NCBI GenBank assembly: GCA_019925795.1
Contig: CM034300.1
Location: 35,637,591-35,701,590 of the forward strand
Length of the DNA: 64,000 nucleotides
Direction: 5' to 3'
From: Dendrobium chrysotoxum
Lineage: Eukaryota > Streptophyta > Magnoliopsida > Asparagales > Orchidaceae
Shown here: one piece after another, positions 10,189-20,200 of the stretch
Layout: each line of letters opens with the position of its first letter
Numbering within the stretch: the first letter of the stretch is position 1
Translations under genes and position numbers: made by a program
The notes under the pieces: generated by a model
What the model saw: only the letters and a program-made list of their open reading frames with translations
What the model was told of the DNA's origin: nothing
Databases searched by the model: none

Positions 10189-13100
10189 TGTTTGGATAAA
10201 AAGGTTATTGCTTTTGAAAAGATTAATTATCTTTGGGCATTTTAATTTCTTGAATTTAACTCTGAAACTGAACGCATCATTATGAATGATAGATCATCTT
10301 AGGAGATGAGCATACCATTCCCTAATAGGTTCAATGTACAGGATTAAAATTTCATCCTAATTATCATAGTCAAATTCAAGCAAGAACTACATATAACCCC
10401 GAAGGGTCAAAATGATTGTTCACTCAGGTATTTTACTATGCTAATATGGATAAATTATCATTAACTTCATAATCAAAGTTATAATAATAATTGATATATC
10501 TCCTTCGGGGAAGAAGATATCAAAAATTATTGATTGTTTGAAAATGATGATAATGATCATTGATTTAATTTTTTCCAAAGATAATTAATTAAGGTTTTGA
10601 AAAATTGATTTTGAAAAATTTGTTATTCTGGGTTACTAAATCTCCTACGAGCGCAAGCCCTCGTAGTTAATTACATCATAGGAAATTAGAGTTTCCGATG
10701 AATACTCTCGATTAAAATAGCGGTATAAAGTTTATTTTGAGATTTCAAAGTTTTGATATCAAGGAAACGAGGTTTGGAATATTAATAGGTATTGGATCAA
10801 AATTGAACACTTATTTCTGGAGTTTAAGGAGGAAGGGTAGGAGGTGTTTTAAGATTCTAAATTGCTTCAGAAATACCCCAACCTATCCTAAGTGTTGGGC
10901 TTAAATTTGATTAAAGAGATATTATTATTTGAATGATTAATTTTATTAGAATATTGGGATTCAATTCCCAGAAGTTGAGGACTTATAGCCTAAGCCTGCC
11001 TCAGAACCTAAGTCTAAATTTGGGTACTGAAAATCAGTAGCCTGAACTTAGCTAATGTTATGCAAAACCCGAACTTACCCCGGCCTGGACTGGGGAGCCA
11101 GCTAAACCACCAAGGTGCTTCAAAACCATGAGTCTGGTCTTTGATGTAGAGTGGTTAGGGTCGTTGTTTAAGGAGAGTGGGGACAACATCTAGAGCAGAT
11201 TCCTAATTGGCCCCTTGACTTATGTTGGGTGAAATGGTTAAACTAGAAATGCAATTAAAGATTAGACTCAATTTTTAATTTATATCTAATGCGATGCATG
11301 CTAGTTGACTCGATTAAATGCTTAAAATCAAAATGAAGTCATTTTAAAATTAGGCTTAAAAATAGGTTTTATCCTAGAGATTACACAACACCCCCTTGGA
11401 TAGAACCGCACTCTAATAGGTCAGGTGGTCTGCCAAAACTCGCAGGCGAGGAGGTGCTTAACATGGAAGAGAAAAGTCAATATGAATGCATGAAAAACCC
11501 CTGGCGAGTTTGGGATTACTTCATAAAGGCGTTAGAGTTTCTATCTGAGCCTAAAGTTTTTAATTTTAATTAAAGTAGAAATAGTTCGACCATACCCTCA
11601 CGAGCCTCCGATCAGATTCCAGGCTAAATTAAATACGACATGCAAGATCACCAAAAAAACTAATAAAAGTAGATAAATCCTAATCATAATCAACATCAAA
11701 TAATCATTAAATTAAATCAATTAAATTAAAATTCAAATTAAAAGTCATGTGGCAAGTGCCACTTAATTGTACAACCCAGGGTCTGCAGAAAGTAAAGTGG
11801 CTGGGTACCACAGACAACAGCCCGGATTCTATCCCTAAAACTCAAGTGAAGAATGAGAAGACCCATTCTCAAAGTTGGATTTTGGTTTTGAGAATGGGTC
11901 TTCTCATTCGTCACTTCTTCATTCTGTTGAAGGCTCCTTGGATTTTTGGTTTTTGAAATCCAAATGAAAAGAAACTTCCCCTTGAAAGAGGTATTTTCTT
12001 TTCCCTTTGGATATTTGAAGTATCCTAACTTAGTCTTCTAAATGGAGGGGAACCCTCCTCTAAGGGATGTTCTCTCCTCTTCAGAATCTAAGTTGGATAC
12101 TTATGTATCCCCTCTCAAATGTCACTTTAAATTACAACTCAATATATATGAATTACATTTGAGAAAAATTAAAATCTAAACTCAACACCTGCAGGGTTAT
12201 GCTAAGCAGTTTATAATTTGAAATTATATCTCAAGCAGTTATATATTAAAATTAAAATGCTCAAACCAGTCATACTTGAAAACGCCCTTTTAATTTAAAG
12301 GGGGGACTTAGCATTCTGAAGCACCTATAGCAATTGAATATTTATAATTTGCCCCCATTTTTTATTTTAAATGCCCTCTATGAGCATGGCCATATACACA
12401 AGATTGTATCAGCATTTAATTGCCCCTAACCTAAGGGAAAGTCTAACGTACAATCAATAACATCACAGAGTACAGTAAGTAAGTAAACAATCACAGCAAT
12501 TATTTAATCTTAACAACTATCATGCAGTGAAAGCTTGAAAAACCCGTCATATAATAGAAAAGTAAACACCGGCCTAGCCTAGATCTAGAAGTGATGCCCT
12601 AGCAAACCATCTAACATGTGTGATGTAGGTTGTGTGTGTTTGATATGTCCTAAGTAGGATCGTTAGTTAAAATTGTTTGAAGTTCTGATTGGTTGAAAGG
12701 CTTTAAGGGAGATTTTAATTAAAGTTTAAGTCTTAATAATTTAATATTGAATTTAATAAATTTAAATTCTTGAAATCACCTCCAAAGGTCAGAAACGACC
12801 TAAGGAGAGATTTTCAAGTGTTTGGAAATTTTTTGAAATTTTTTAACACTTTTTAATTAATTTAATTAATTAAATATTAGTGTTTACTTAAATTTAAATT
12901 ATCTTTAAAATTGAAGTGAACTTAAAGTGATTTCAATTTTATTTGATTAAGGATTATATTTTGGTTAATTTGATATATTATGTGAAATTGTTGGATTTAA
13001 AATGAATTAATTATGATTTTTCAAAGTTTGGTTAATTATTTGATTATTTAAATCATTTAATTAAGGAGGTTTTGATTGTTTTGATCTAAACTCATCCTAA

Positions 13101-15764
13101 ACTATACAAAATCACTCCCAAAGTTCAGGGATAACCCATGGGAGTGTTTTTTAGGTGTTTAGAATTTATTTGGCATTTTTAATATTTTTTAATTATTTTA
13201 TATAATTAATTGTTTATTTTCATTAAAACTTAAATTAAAGTAATATTACAAGTCTACTGATGGGGATTTTATTTTTCTTAAATAGAGAATTAAATTGTGG
13301 TCAGTTTGATATATTATTTGTTATTTTTGGATTAAATTTTAATTTATTATAATTTTTTGAAGTTTTTGAGTTCAAAATGGGGCTGAATTTTGAGTAACCT
13401 AATTTTCTGACTTAATGATCTCCACATTAAGTGAAATTTGGACCTAAGGTATATAATATCACTAAGTTTAAAGTTCTGAAGTTTCACCCGAATTTGGTGA
13501 GTGTACAATTTCCTATAAATTTTCTAAATTTTCTAGACCATTTCCTTAATTATTTTTCCTAGGTGTCTCTATTATTCAATTAGGATTGAAATTTTGGTCA
13601 TCTAACTCTAAGACATATGCATGCACACCACAGTAAACAAATAACCTAATTCTACCAATTTGGAGAGTTATGCATTTCCAAAGTTTTGGGTCCAAAATGG
13701 ACCCACTACTTTGAAAATTCATCCCACAGATATCCTTTGAGCATCTGGTCCTAGCAAAAATACAACATATGCTTAAGATACTCAAAAACATTTCACCAAA
13801 ATTTGGCCTCAATTTGATCACTGGATTAGGAAAAAATTGCAAAATTTGAATTTTAAACAAACCCAAATATCTCATTATATAGTGGTTTAAATACTTTTAT
13901 TTTAACGTTAATAAATAATAGAGCTCAAGACCTTTCCAACGAGCTCTAGAACACAAAATTTGGTGAAGAAATAGATTTTCTATGAATTTTAGAAGTTCTG
14001 ACTACTTAAATTGATTTTTTAAATAAATTTAATTAAAAATTTGGGCACAGCGCGCCTTCTGAACTGGGGTGATATGGCAGCATCTGCGCCATTCGATCAC
14101 GCAGAAGGGATGATCTGACGGCTCTGGTTCATTCAGAGCTGTTTAGTTCAAAATGAACTAAAACTTCAAACACTTATAACTTTCAAAATACTCATCCAAA
14201 TTGGATGAAATTTGAAACATAGGTTTATGGTAACCTAATCTTCCAACACCTGAAGTTTGGAGGCTTCAAGTGCAGTAGATTTTCGTAGTTTCAAATTGAA
14301 TTTTGAGCGAAAAGTTGGAATAACTTACAATCCAGATGTCAGAATTTGATGTTCTTGGGCTTGTTGGAAAGGTATTTAAATCCTCTACAACTTTTGTCAA
14401 GGGTCCAAGAGCTTTTGATGGCTGGTTTGAGATTTGCTACATAATTATCCTTTCTCTCTCCTTCTCTCTCTCTCTCTTCTCAAATTTGGATCCTTAGGCT
14501 TGCAACAACCATCCTAAAGGCTGTGGGAGCTTTATTTATAGATGGAGGGGCTAAGTTCTCCTTTGCAAGAGCTGGAGAGTGCTGGGATTGAAGGTTTTGG
14601 ATGAGATAGCAAAACTCCAAAGCTTGGAGTTAAATAGGCCATTATCCCTAGCTTCTCATGATTACCTAGCCTTAATGACCAAGAGATGAAAGCTTTGAGT
14701 TGCTGCCAAGTGTCCCTTTCAGCCAACAAAATGCATGGATATGTTTGGATTAGAAAGAATTAATCTTAACATGGATTTTGACCAAGTTTGACCATTCTAA
14801 TCCCTATTGACTTTGTTGACTAGTTTGACCAGTCAACCATGACTTTGACTGATGAGGTGGCAGTCAAATGTTCATGTTAATTGGTTGGAGTAGTCTTGAA
14901 GAAGTTCGAGACCATGGAAGAAGAATTTGAATGTGAATATATGTGTAAAAGGAAGTTTGACTAAATTTAGTTGAGTTGACTTGGTGATTTAACCAAACTA
15001 ACTAGGATTTAATCCAAAATAAAATTTGGAAGCAATTGGATCTTGATTAGGATATCTTTTGGAATTTATTTGTGGGTTCAAATGATTAGATTTGGGCATA
15101 AATGTTGAGTTGGCTCATTTAACCCTTAAAGGGTTATTTGGTTAACCAGGTTGACCAAGGGCTAGGGTTTGGGTCCAACACATTTCTAATGATTTAGAAT
15201 GCATTGGATAAGATTCCAATGTTTGGTTTATAAAGATTGTATTAAAATTTCAAGAAACCTCAAAATTCCCCTTTAGAGGCATTTTGGTCATTTTGACCCC
15301 TGGTCAACTAGTGGTCAAACTGAATTCATCAAAATATAATTTAAAGCTTAACAAGTCATGGTTGAAGGTATGGATATGATCAAAGGGTTTGGAGAGGGCT
15401 CCAAGATTAAAATCCACTAGGTAGTAGGTCTAGTGGCAAAGGCCGTAAATATTTAAAGGTTTTATAGCCTTCGAATTTCAATCCAATTTCTGAGGTTAGG
15501 GACCTCAGAATGAGCTCAAATTTGGAGGATAGAATCTAGAGATATGTCTTATCAATGTTCAATTGATAGACTCTGAATTAGATGTCATTTCCTTGGGATT
15601 GAAATATTTGAAAAATCCTTGGAAAAGGGTTTCAGGACAGAGCCCTTTAGCCTTGGATTTTGGTTTAAATTTCTGGGTTTGATCTAAAATTTGGATTGAT
15701 CCTAGAGTCTAAGCTGATCTAGGATATGTATTGGTCCTAGTGACCTCATACAAAAATGAGGTCA
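10189..15764 (-). repeat. Ogre-1 3' LTR
   Basis: Direct repeat with 40690-46216. Start TG (10189) and end CA (15764) agree with the partner copy. In a 200-base stretch compared by eye (13081-13280 against 43503-43700) about 6-7 percent of positions differ. This copy carries about 46 bases near 10812-10857 missing from the other, and a foldback at 11844-11915 absent from the other. Short open frames inside (for example 11747-11956, 13576-13875 and 14532-14729) are not conserved as proteins between the copies and I do not regard them as genes. Confidence 0.9.
14451..14540 (-). promoter_or_regulatory. Candidate Ogre-1 LTR promoter: TATA box and GA-rich leader (3' LTR copy)
   Basis: On the minus strand TATAAATAAA (plus 14531-14540) is followed about 50-80 bases downstream by a pure GA tract (plus 14451-14481, CT-rich). 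Both are preserved in the other LTR at 44961-44970 and 44881-44911. This would place transcription start about 1.25 kb into the LTR, leaving a very long R-U5. The U3 upstream (14541-15764) is rich in TTGAC words. Confidence 0.5.
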
Positions 15765-16210
15765 ACAAATGGACCCCCAATATATATAATAGAACAAAGT
15801 TCTATTGCACATATTGGTGTTGACCGAATTAAAATGTTAAGATTAGAATTTTAATTCTAAAGGAAAGTAGAAAGCTATTCTTAAAGAATCAAGTTTGAAT
15901 TGTTGCTTGGGTAGTGCCCTGAAGGGCATACTCTACCAATTGTAGATTCAATCCTAAGGAAGGAAGGAACCTAATCTTAAGGAAAATAAGGTTGAATAAT
16001 CGTATAGAAAGGAAGAACTCCGAACTACAGAGAATCGAGTTTGGATTTGAGGTTAGGATGGTGCCATAGAGGGCATGCTCCATCACCAAGACATCTAATC
16101 TGAAGGAAAGAAAGCACGATGACTCACATCGAACCTTAAGGAAAAGAAAATTGGAAGATCTAGTGGAAAGGAAGTATTGCTTCCCATAGAGGATCACACA
16201 TAAAATTTGA
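15765..16210 (-). other. Ogre-1 3' UTR next to the LTR, including polypurine tract
   Basis: Bases 15765-15790 on the minus strand read TATTGGGGGTCCATTTGT just before the LTR start, in the polypurine position. The remainder has degenerate copies of the repeat family that becomes regular further right, such as GGATGGTGCCATAGAGGGC near 16065 and 16217. Confidence 0.5.
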
Positions 16211-16736
16211 AGTCTAGGATGGTGCCATAGAGGGCGTGCTCACTAGTGGATGATCTTATAGAGAGGAAACTTGCTCTACACATGAGATCAAAATTATGAT
16301 TTATAACTAGGATGGTATCACAAAGGGTGTACTCCATCCCTAGTGGATGATCTTGTGGGGAGGAAACTTGGTCCACATAGAGGATCAAGATTAAGATTTG
16401 TAACTAGGATGGTACCATAGAGGGTGTACTCCATCGCTAGTGGATGATCTTATGGAGAGAAAACTTGCTCTACACATGAGATCAAAATTATGATTTATAA
16501 CTAGGATGGTACCAAAAAGGGTGTACTCCATCACTAGTGGATGATGTTGTGGGGAGAAAACTTGCTCCACATAGAGGATCTGGATTAAGATTTGTAACTA
16601 GGATGGTACCACAGAGGGTGTACTCCATCGCTAGTGGATGATCATGTGAGGAGGAAACTTGCTCCACATAGAAGATCGGGATTATGATTTGTAACTAGGA
16701 TGGTACCATAGAGGGTGTACTCCATCGCTAGTCAGT
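16211..16736. repeat. 97-bp tandem repeat in Ogre-1 3' UTR
   Basis: The phrase AACTAGGATGGTACCA starts at 16305, 16402, 16499, 16596 and 16693, exactly 97 bases apart each time, with a further related unit at 16211. Each unit also contains a GTACTCCATCGCTAGTGGATGAT phrase and a GGAAACTTGCTC phrase. Adjacent units differ at several positions. This lies between integrase and 3' LTR, where Tat/Ogre elements commonly carry tandem arrays. Confidence 0.9.
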
Positions 16737-16739
16737 GAT

Positions 16740-17400
16740 CCTAAGGAAAGGAAGCACAGGTACTCTACCTATCCTTAAAAGACTAGAAGCTGACTAACTA
16801 GGATGGGGCCTAACAAGCTTAAATCCATCTCTAGTAAGTTAAGATCCTCGGAGGTAGGAAGCACGGGGACTCACACCTACTCCTAAAAGATCATATTTCT
16901 TTTAGGTTTTCAATGACTAACCTAGATAAAAAGCACAGGGACTCACATCTAACTAGAGGACTAGTCAAGGAGATAGTCTACCTAAACCTTTAAAGATTTT
17001 GGAAAGAACTATCTAACCTGATTTAACTTTAATCCTAAGGAAAGGAAGCACGGGAACTCACACCTATCCTTAAAGGACTAGAGGGTGACTAACTAGGATG
17101 GGGCCTAACAGGCTTAAATCCATCACTAGTTAATCTAGATCCTAGGAGGTAGGAAGCTCGGGGACTCACACCTACTCCTAAAAGATCATATTTCTTACTT
17201 ATAAGGGTGTAGTTATAGGAGTAACCTAGTTAGAAAGTGCGGGGACTCATATCTAACAAGGAGACTAGCTAAAGTGATAATTTACTTAAACTTAAAAGGT
17301 AATTGGCAGAATTATTTGACCTAATTTGATTCTAATTCTAAGGAAAGAAAGCACAGGGACTCACACCTATCCTTAAGAAAAGAAAAATAGGATCCTAACA
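16740..17400. repeat. About 295-bp tandem repeat in Ogre-1 3' UTR
   Basis: The phrase CCTAAGGAAAGGAAGCAC recurs at 16740, 17034 and (as TCTAAGGAAAGAAAGCAC) 17337, with the intervening sequences alike: GACTAACTAGGATGGGGCCTAACA, the phrase GACTCACACCTACTCC, and AAAGATCATATTTCTT appear once per unit. Two full units and a partial third are present. The unit shares the CTAACTAGGATGG word with the 97-bp repeat, so the two arrays are related. Confidence 0.8.
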
Positions 17401-17472
17401 CTTAAAATAAACATTAAAGGAATTGAATCAACTTGATTCAAAATTTAAACTCTTTTTTTATTGATTAAAAGA

Positions 17473-18488
17473 TCAAGCTACATCAACCATAGTACTTCTT
17501 AAGGAATCGCCCATTAACAAGTAACATTGGGTGATTTTCCTTACAATCACTAGCTGATATAAGCCTCCTTCGTAAACTATTTCTACAACGAAGGGTCCTT
17601 CCCAGGTTGGTTCAAACTTCCCACCAATCTTTCGATTAGCTAAGATAGGCCTCTGAAGAACCAAGACCAAGTCTCCTACTTGGAAGGTTCTAGGTCGCAC
17701 TAACTTATCGTGAGCTTAAACCATCTAGGCTTTATACAAGTCTAACTTTTGTTGAGCTTGGAGATGGCATTCTTCAAGGCCTTCAAGCTCCTCAAACAAG
17801 AGTTGGGCGTTTCATTCTGTTGTTATTTAATTCTGGATTGCAATTCTAAGTGAAGGGATTTGAACTTCCAAAGGGAGTACGGCCTCGGACCCATACACTA
17901 GTGCAAACGATGTGGATTGGGTCAGGGTCCTATAAGTGGTCCGGTAGACCCACAAGGCTTCCACCAACCTCTCATCCTAGTGACGTTTGTTATTCTCAAG
18001 GGTCTTTTTGATAATTTGCACCAGAGTTTTGTTGAAGCCCTCAGCCAACCCATTAGCTCGAGTGTAATAGATTATTGAGTATCTCCAATCAACACTATGG
18101 CATCTTACAAAATTATTGATTTTTGTAGACTTGAAAGTGGACCCATTATCAGATATGATTCTACGGGGCACACCGAATCGAAATACAATATGATCATGAA
18201 AGAATTTCATCACATGGTGTGCTGTTACATTTCGTAGGGGAACTGCTTCCGCCCACTTTGAAAAGTAATCTATCGCTATTAAAATGAGAAGATGACATTT
18301 GAAGAAGGAGAGTCGATCGGCCTGATAACATCCATACCCCAACTTTCAAAGGGCCACGAAGCTATTATGGGATGTAACACATTAGGCGGCCGATGCTAAA
18401 CCACACCATATATCTGGCATTGATGATAATAATTTGTAATTTTCATGCAATCATCAATCATCGTAGGCCAGTAGTAACCAAGTTTTTT
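17473..18488 (-). pseudogene. Ogre-1 integrase, core and C-terminal part
   Basis: Ty3/gypsy integrase, which inserts element cDNA into the genome. The piece at 18342-17977 holds the catalytic core: IAIDYFSKWAEAVPL (first Asp), RRIISDNGSTF (second Asp) and ANGLAEGFNKTLVQ (Glu), so all three catalytic acidic residues are present. After stops and a frameshift the piece at 17700-17473 gives the C-terminal domain, with RTFQVGDLVLVLQRP and EPTWEGPFVVEIV (the GPF/Y-type motif). The N-terminal zinc-binding part lies at 29973-30207, separated by Sirevirus A. The junction LGYYWPTM is rebuilt only when the insert and one TTTTT copy are ignored. Confidence 0.88.
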
Positions 18489-18739
18489 TGTTGAAAATCT
18501 AGTTTTCATGATGACAAACATGTTTCCAGTGTATTTTGCTTGGCTAACCTGTTTCAGGCATAAAAGATCACGAGCAAATCAAGCCAACTCAAGATCAGGT
18601 CCAAGTGTGTCAAATGTATGATTTTTCTTTTTATTGAGTCAATTTTAATGTAACTGATCCCCGAGCTAAGTAACCTTGCACACACACACTTATGGGGAGA
18701 GCTTTAGTGAATTAGAGTTTCTGTTCATTTTTTGTTCAG

Positions 18740-19411
18740 ATCGTCCTGGATGATATTCACATCGTCCTAGACAATCCAGTAAAAATAGAAACCCTAATTA
18801 GGGCGACCAAGTTAAGTGAGTCTGATTAAGCAGATCGTCCTGGATGATCTTTGGATCGTACGGGACGATATGCTCAAATCAGAAATTCTCTGTCGCCAGA
18901 TCAAGTTAGGCAAGTTTTTATTTTTAAGTTATTTGGTCTGATCGTCCCGAAGATACGTGTATCGTCTGGACGATTCAGTACAATCATACCTAAATTAGTC
19001 TGGTAACTAAGGAAAGCAATTAATATTTAATTAATACGATCATATCGTCCTGGACGATCGCAGGATCATCCCGGACGATCATGATCGTCTAGTGCATTTC
19101 AGCTGTACGTCCCGAATTGTGTTTAGGATGATTTGGGCACTTTTTGAACTAATCGTACAGGACAATACCCGTATCATCCTGGACGATCAAGTTATTTTTT
19201 GGTCGTCCAGCACAAGTTTCTCTGGACAACCCGAACTGTCTTCTGGATTATATTCCTCGATTTGCACTAATCGTCCCAGACGATCGCAGGATCGTACGGG
19301 ACGATATGAACAATTTTTTCTACTGATCATCCAGAAGAGCCAGATCATCCAGACTGAAACAGCTGAATTTGAACTGATCGTACAGGACGATATACCGATC
19401 GTCCTGGACGA
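18740..19411. promoter_or_regulatory. Array of paired 15-bp palindromes in Sirevirus A U3
   Basis: The unit is ATCGTCCTGGACGAT, a 7-bp inverted repeat around one central base, with variants ATCGTCCCGGACGAT and ATCGTACGGGACGAT. Seven pairs are present, for example 18740-18754 with 18761-18775, and 18834-18848 with 18855-18869, the two members separated by six bases (ATTCAC, CTTTGG, ACGTGT, CGCAGG, ACCCGT, CGCAGG, ATACCG in order). A few single units or half units lie between pairs. The array ends about 45 bases before the TATA box, in the position of enhancer or repressor sites. The 3' LTR keeps the same array (28603-29280). Confidence 0.9.
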
Positions 19412-19454
19412 TCTTTGCCGACCAGTTGAGATTTAGGGCAAATTTTAAGCCCTC

Positions 19455-19553
19455 CTATAAAAGAACCTTTTCTTGAAACAAGAAAAATCTTTTTGCCACC
19501 TTCCTTTCCAGAGAAACCCTAAAGAGAGAGAGAGTTTGGGAGAGAGAGAGAAG
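19455..19553 (+). promoter_or_regulatory. Sirevirus A LTR TATA box and GA-rich leader
   Basis: CTATAAAAG at 19455-19463 is preserved in the 3' LTR (29322-29330). A GAGAGAGAGAG tract with one TTTGGG interruption follows at 19521-19553 (29389-29421 in the other LTR), which would be in the transcribed leader. Transcription is expected to begin about 30 bases after the TATA box; this is inferred, not seen. Confidence 0.7.
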
Positions 19554-20147
19554 ATCTTGTGAGGGGGAGTTAGTGAGGGATTCACTAAGGTTGCTCCAAG
19601 CACGGATCAGAGTCGTCTTCTCTGCTCATCGTCTTTCATCTAGTTGGTGTTCGTCGTGGGAGGATCGTTCGCAAGAAGATCCGGGGTTCTCTACCCGCTT
19701 CAGGTGGAAGCAAAAGGAGTTTGAAGGTTCTCTGCCTGCTTCAGGAAGAAGCAAAAGGAGGTCGGGTTCTCTGCCCCACCGTGTGGTGAAAAGGAGGTCT
19801 TGTACAGGCTTCTCCGCCTTGCTGTGGGAGTAGAAGGAGAGACATTTTTTGTTCAGTGCAATACCCGGAGGGGAGGCTCCGGGGAGTGGAGGTAGGTCAA
19901 GTTGATCGAACCACTATAAAATCTGGTTTGCTTTTCTGATTCAGTTATGCACTTTACTTTTTGATATTAACTGCGTGGGTGAATATCTGAGATTAATCTT
20001 TTCATTCTTGTTTAATTATTTCCGCTGCTAAGTATCACAAAGATTTTTCATTGTTATCGTGAAATTTTTAAATAACCAATTCACCCCCCTCTTAGTTAGC
20101 CTCGGGACTAGTTCACTAGGGCTTAACATCCCTATCGAACTTTCAAG

Positions 20148-20165
20148 TGGTATCAGAGCGGGATT
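20148..20165 (+). other. Primer binding site of Sirevirus A
   Basis: TGGTATCAGAGCGGGATT begins two bases after the LTR end. TGGTATCAGAGC is the standard plant Ty1/copia site complementary to the 3' end of initiator methionine tRNA. Confidence 0.93.
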
Positions 20166-20200
20166 CAAAATTTAGGTTTAAAAACTTCTGAATTTGATCC

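Larger units (their letters stand above)
18489..20145 (+). repeat. Sirevirus A 5' LTR
   Basis: Starts TGTTGAAAATCTAGTTTT and ends ATCGAACTTTCA, directly before the primer binding site. U3 (to about 19485) carries seven palindrome pairs, then a TATA box at 19455-19463 and a GA tract at 19521-19553. Near the end is the box ACCAATTCACCCCCCTCTT (20074-20093), shared with the other two Sireviruses in the window. The small open frames inside the LTR are by-products of the palindromes. Confidence 0.92.

Noticed and set aside
18740..19411. Regular repeats with short spacers, suggestive of a CRISPR array
   Set aside because: The units are 15-bp palindromes with 6-bp or irregular spacers inside a plant retrotransposon LTR, repeated in both LTRs, with no cas genes.
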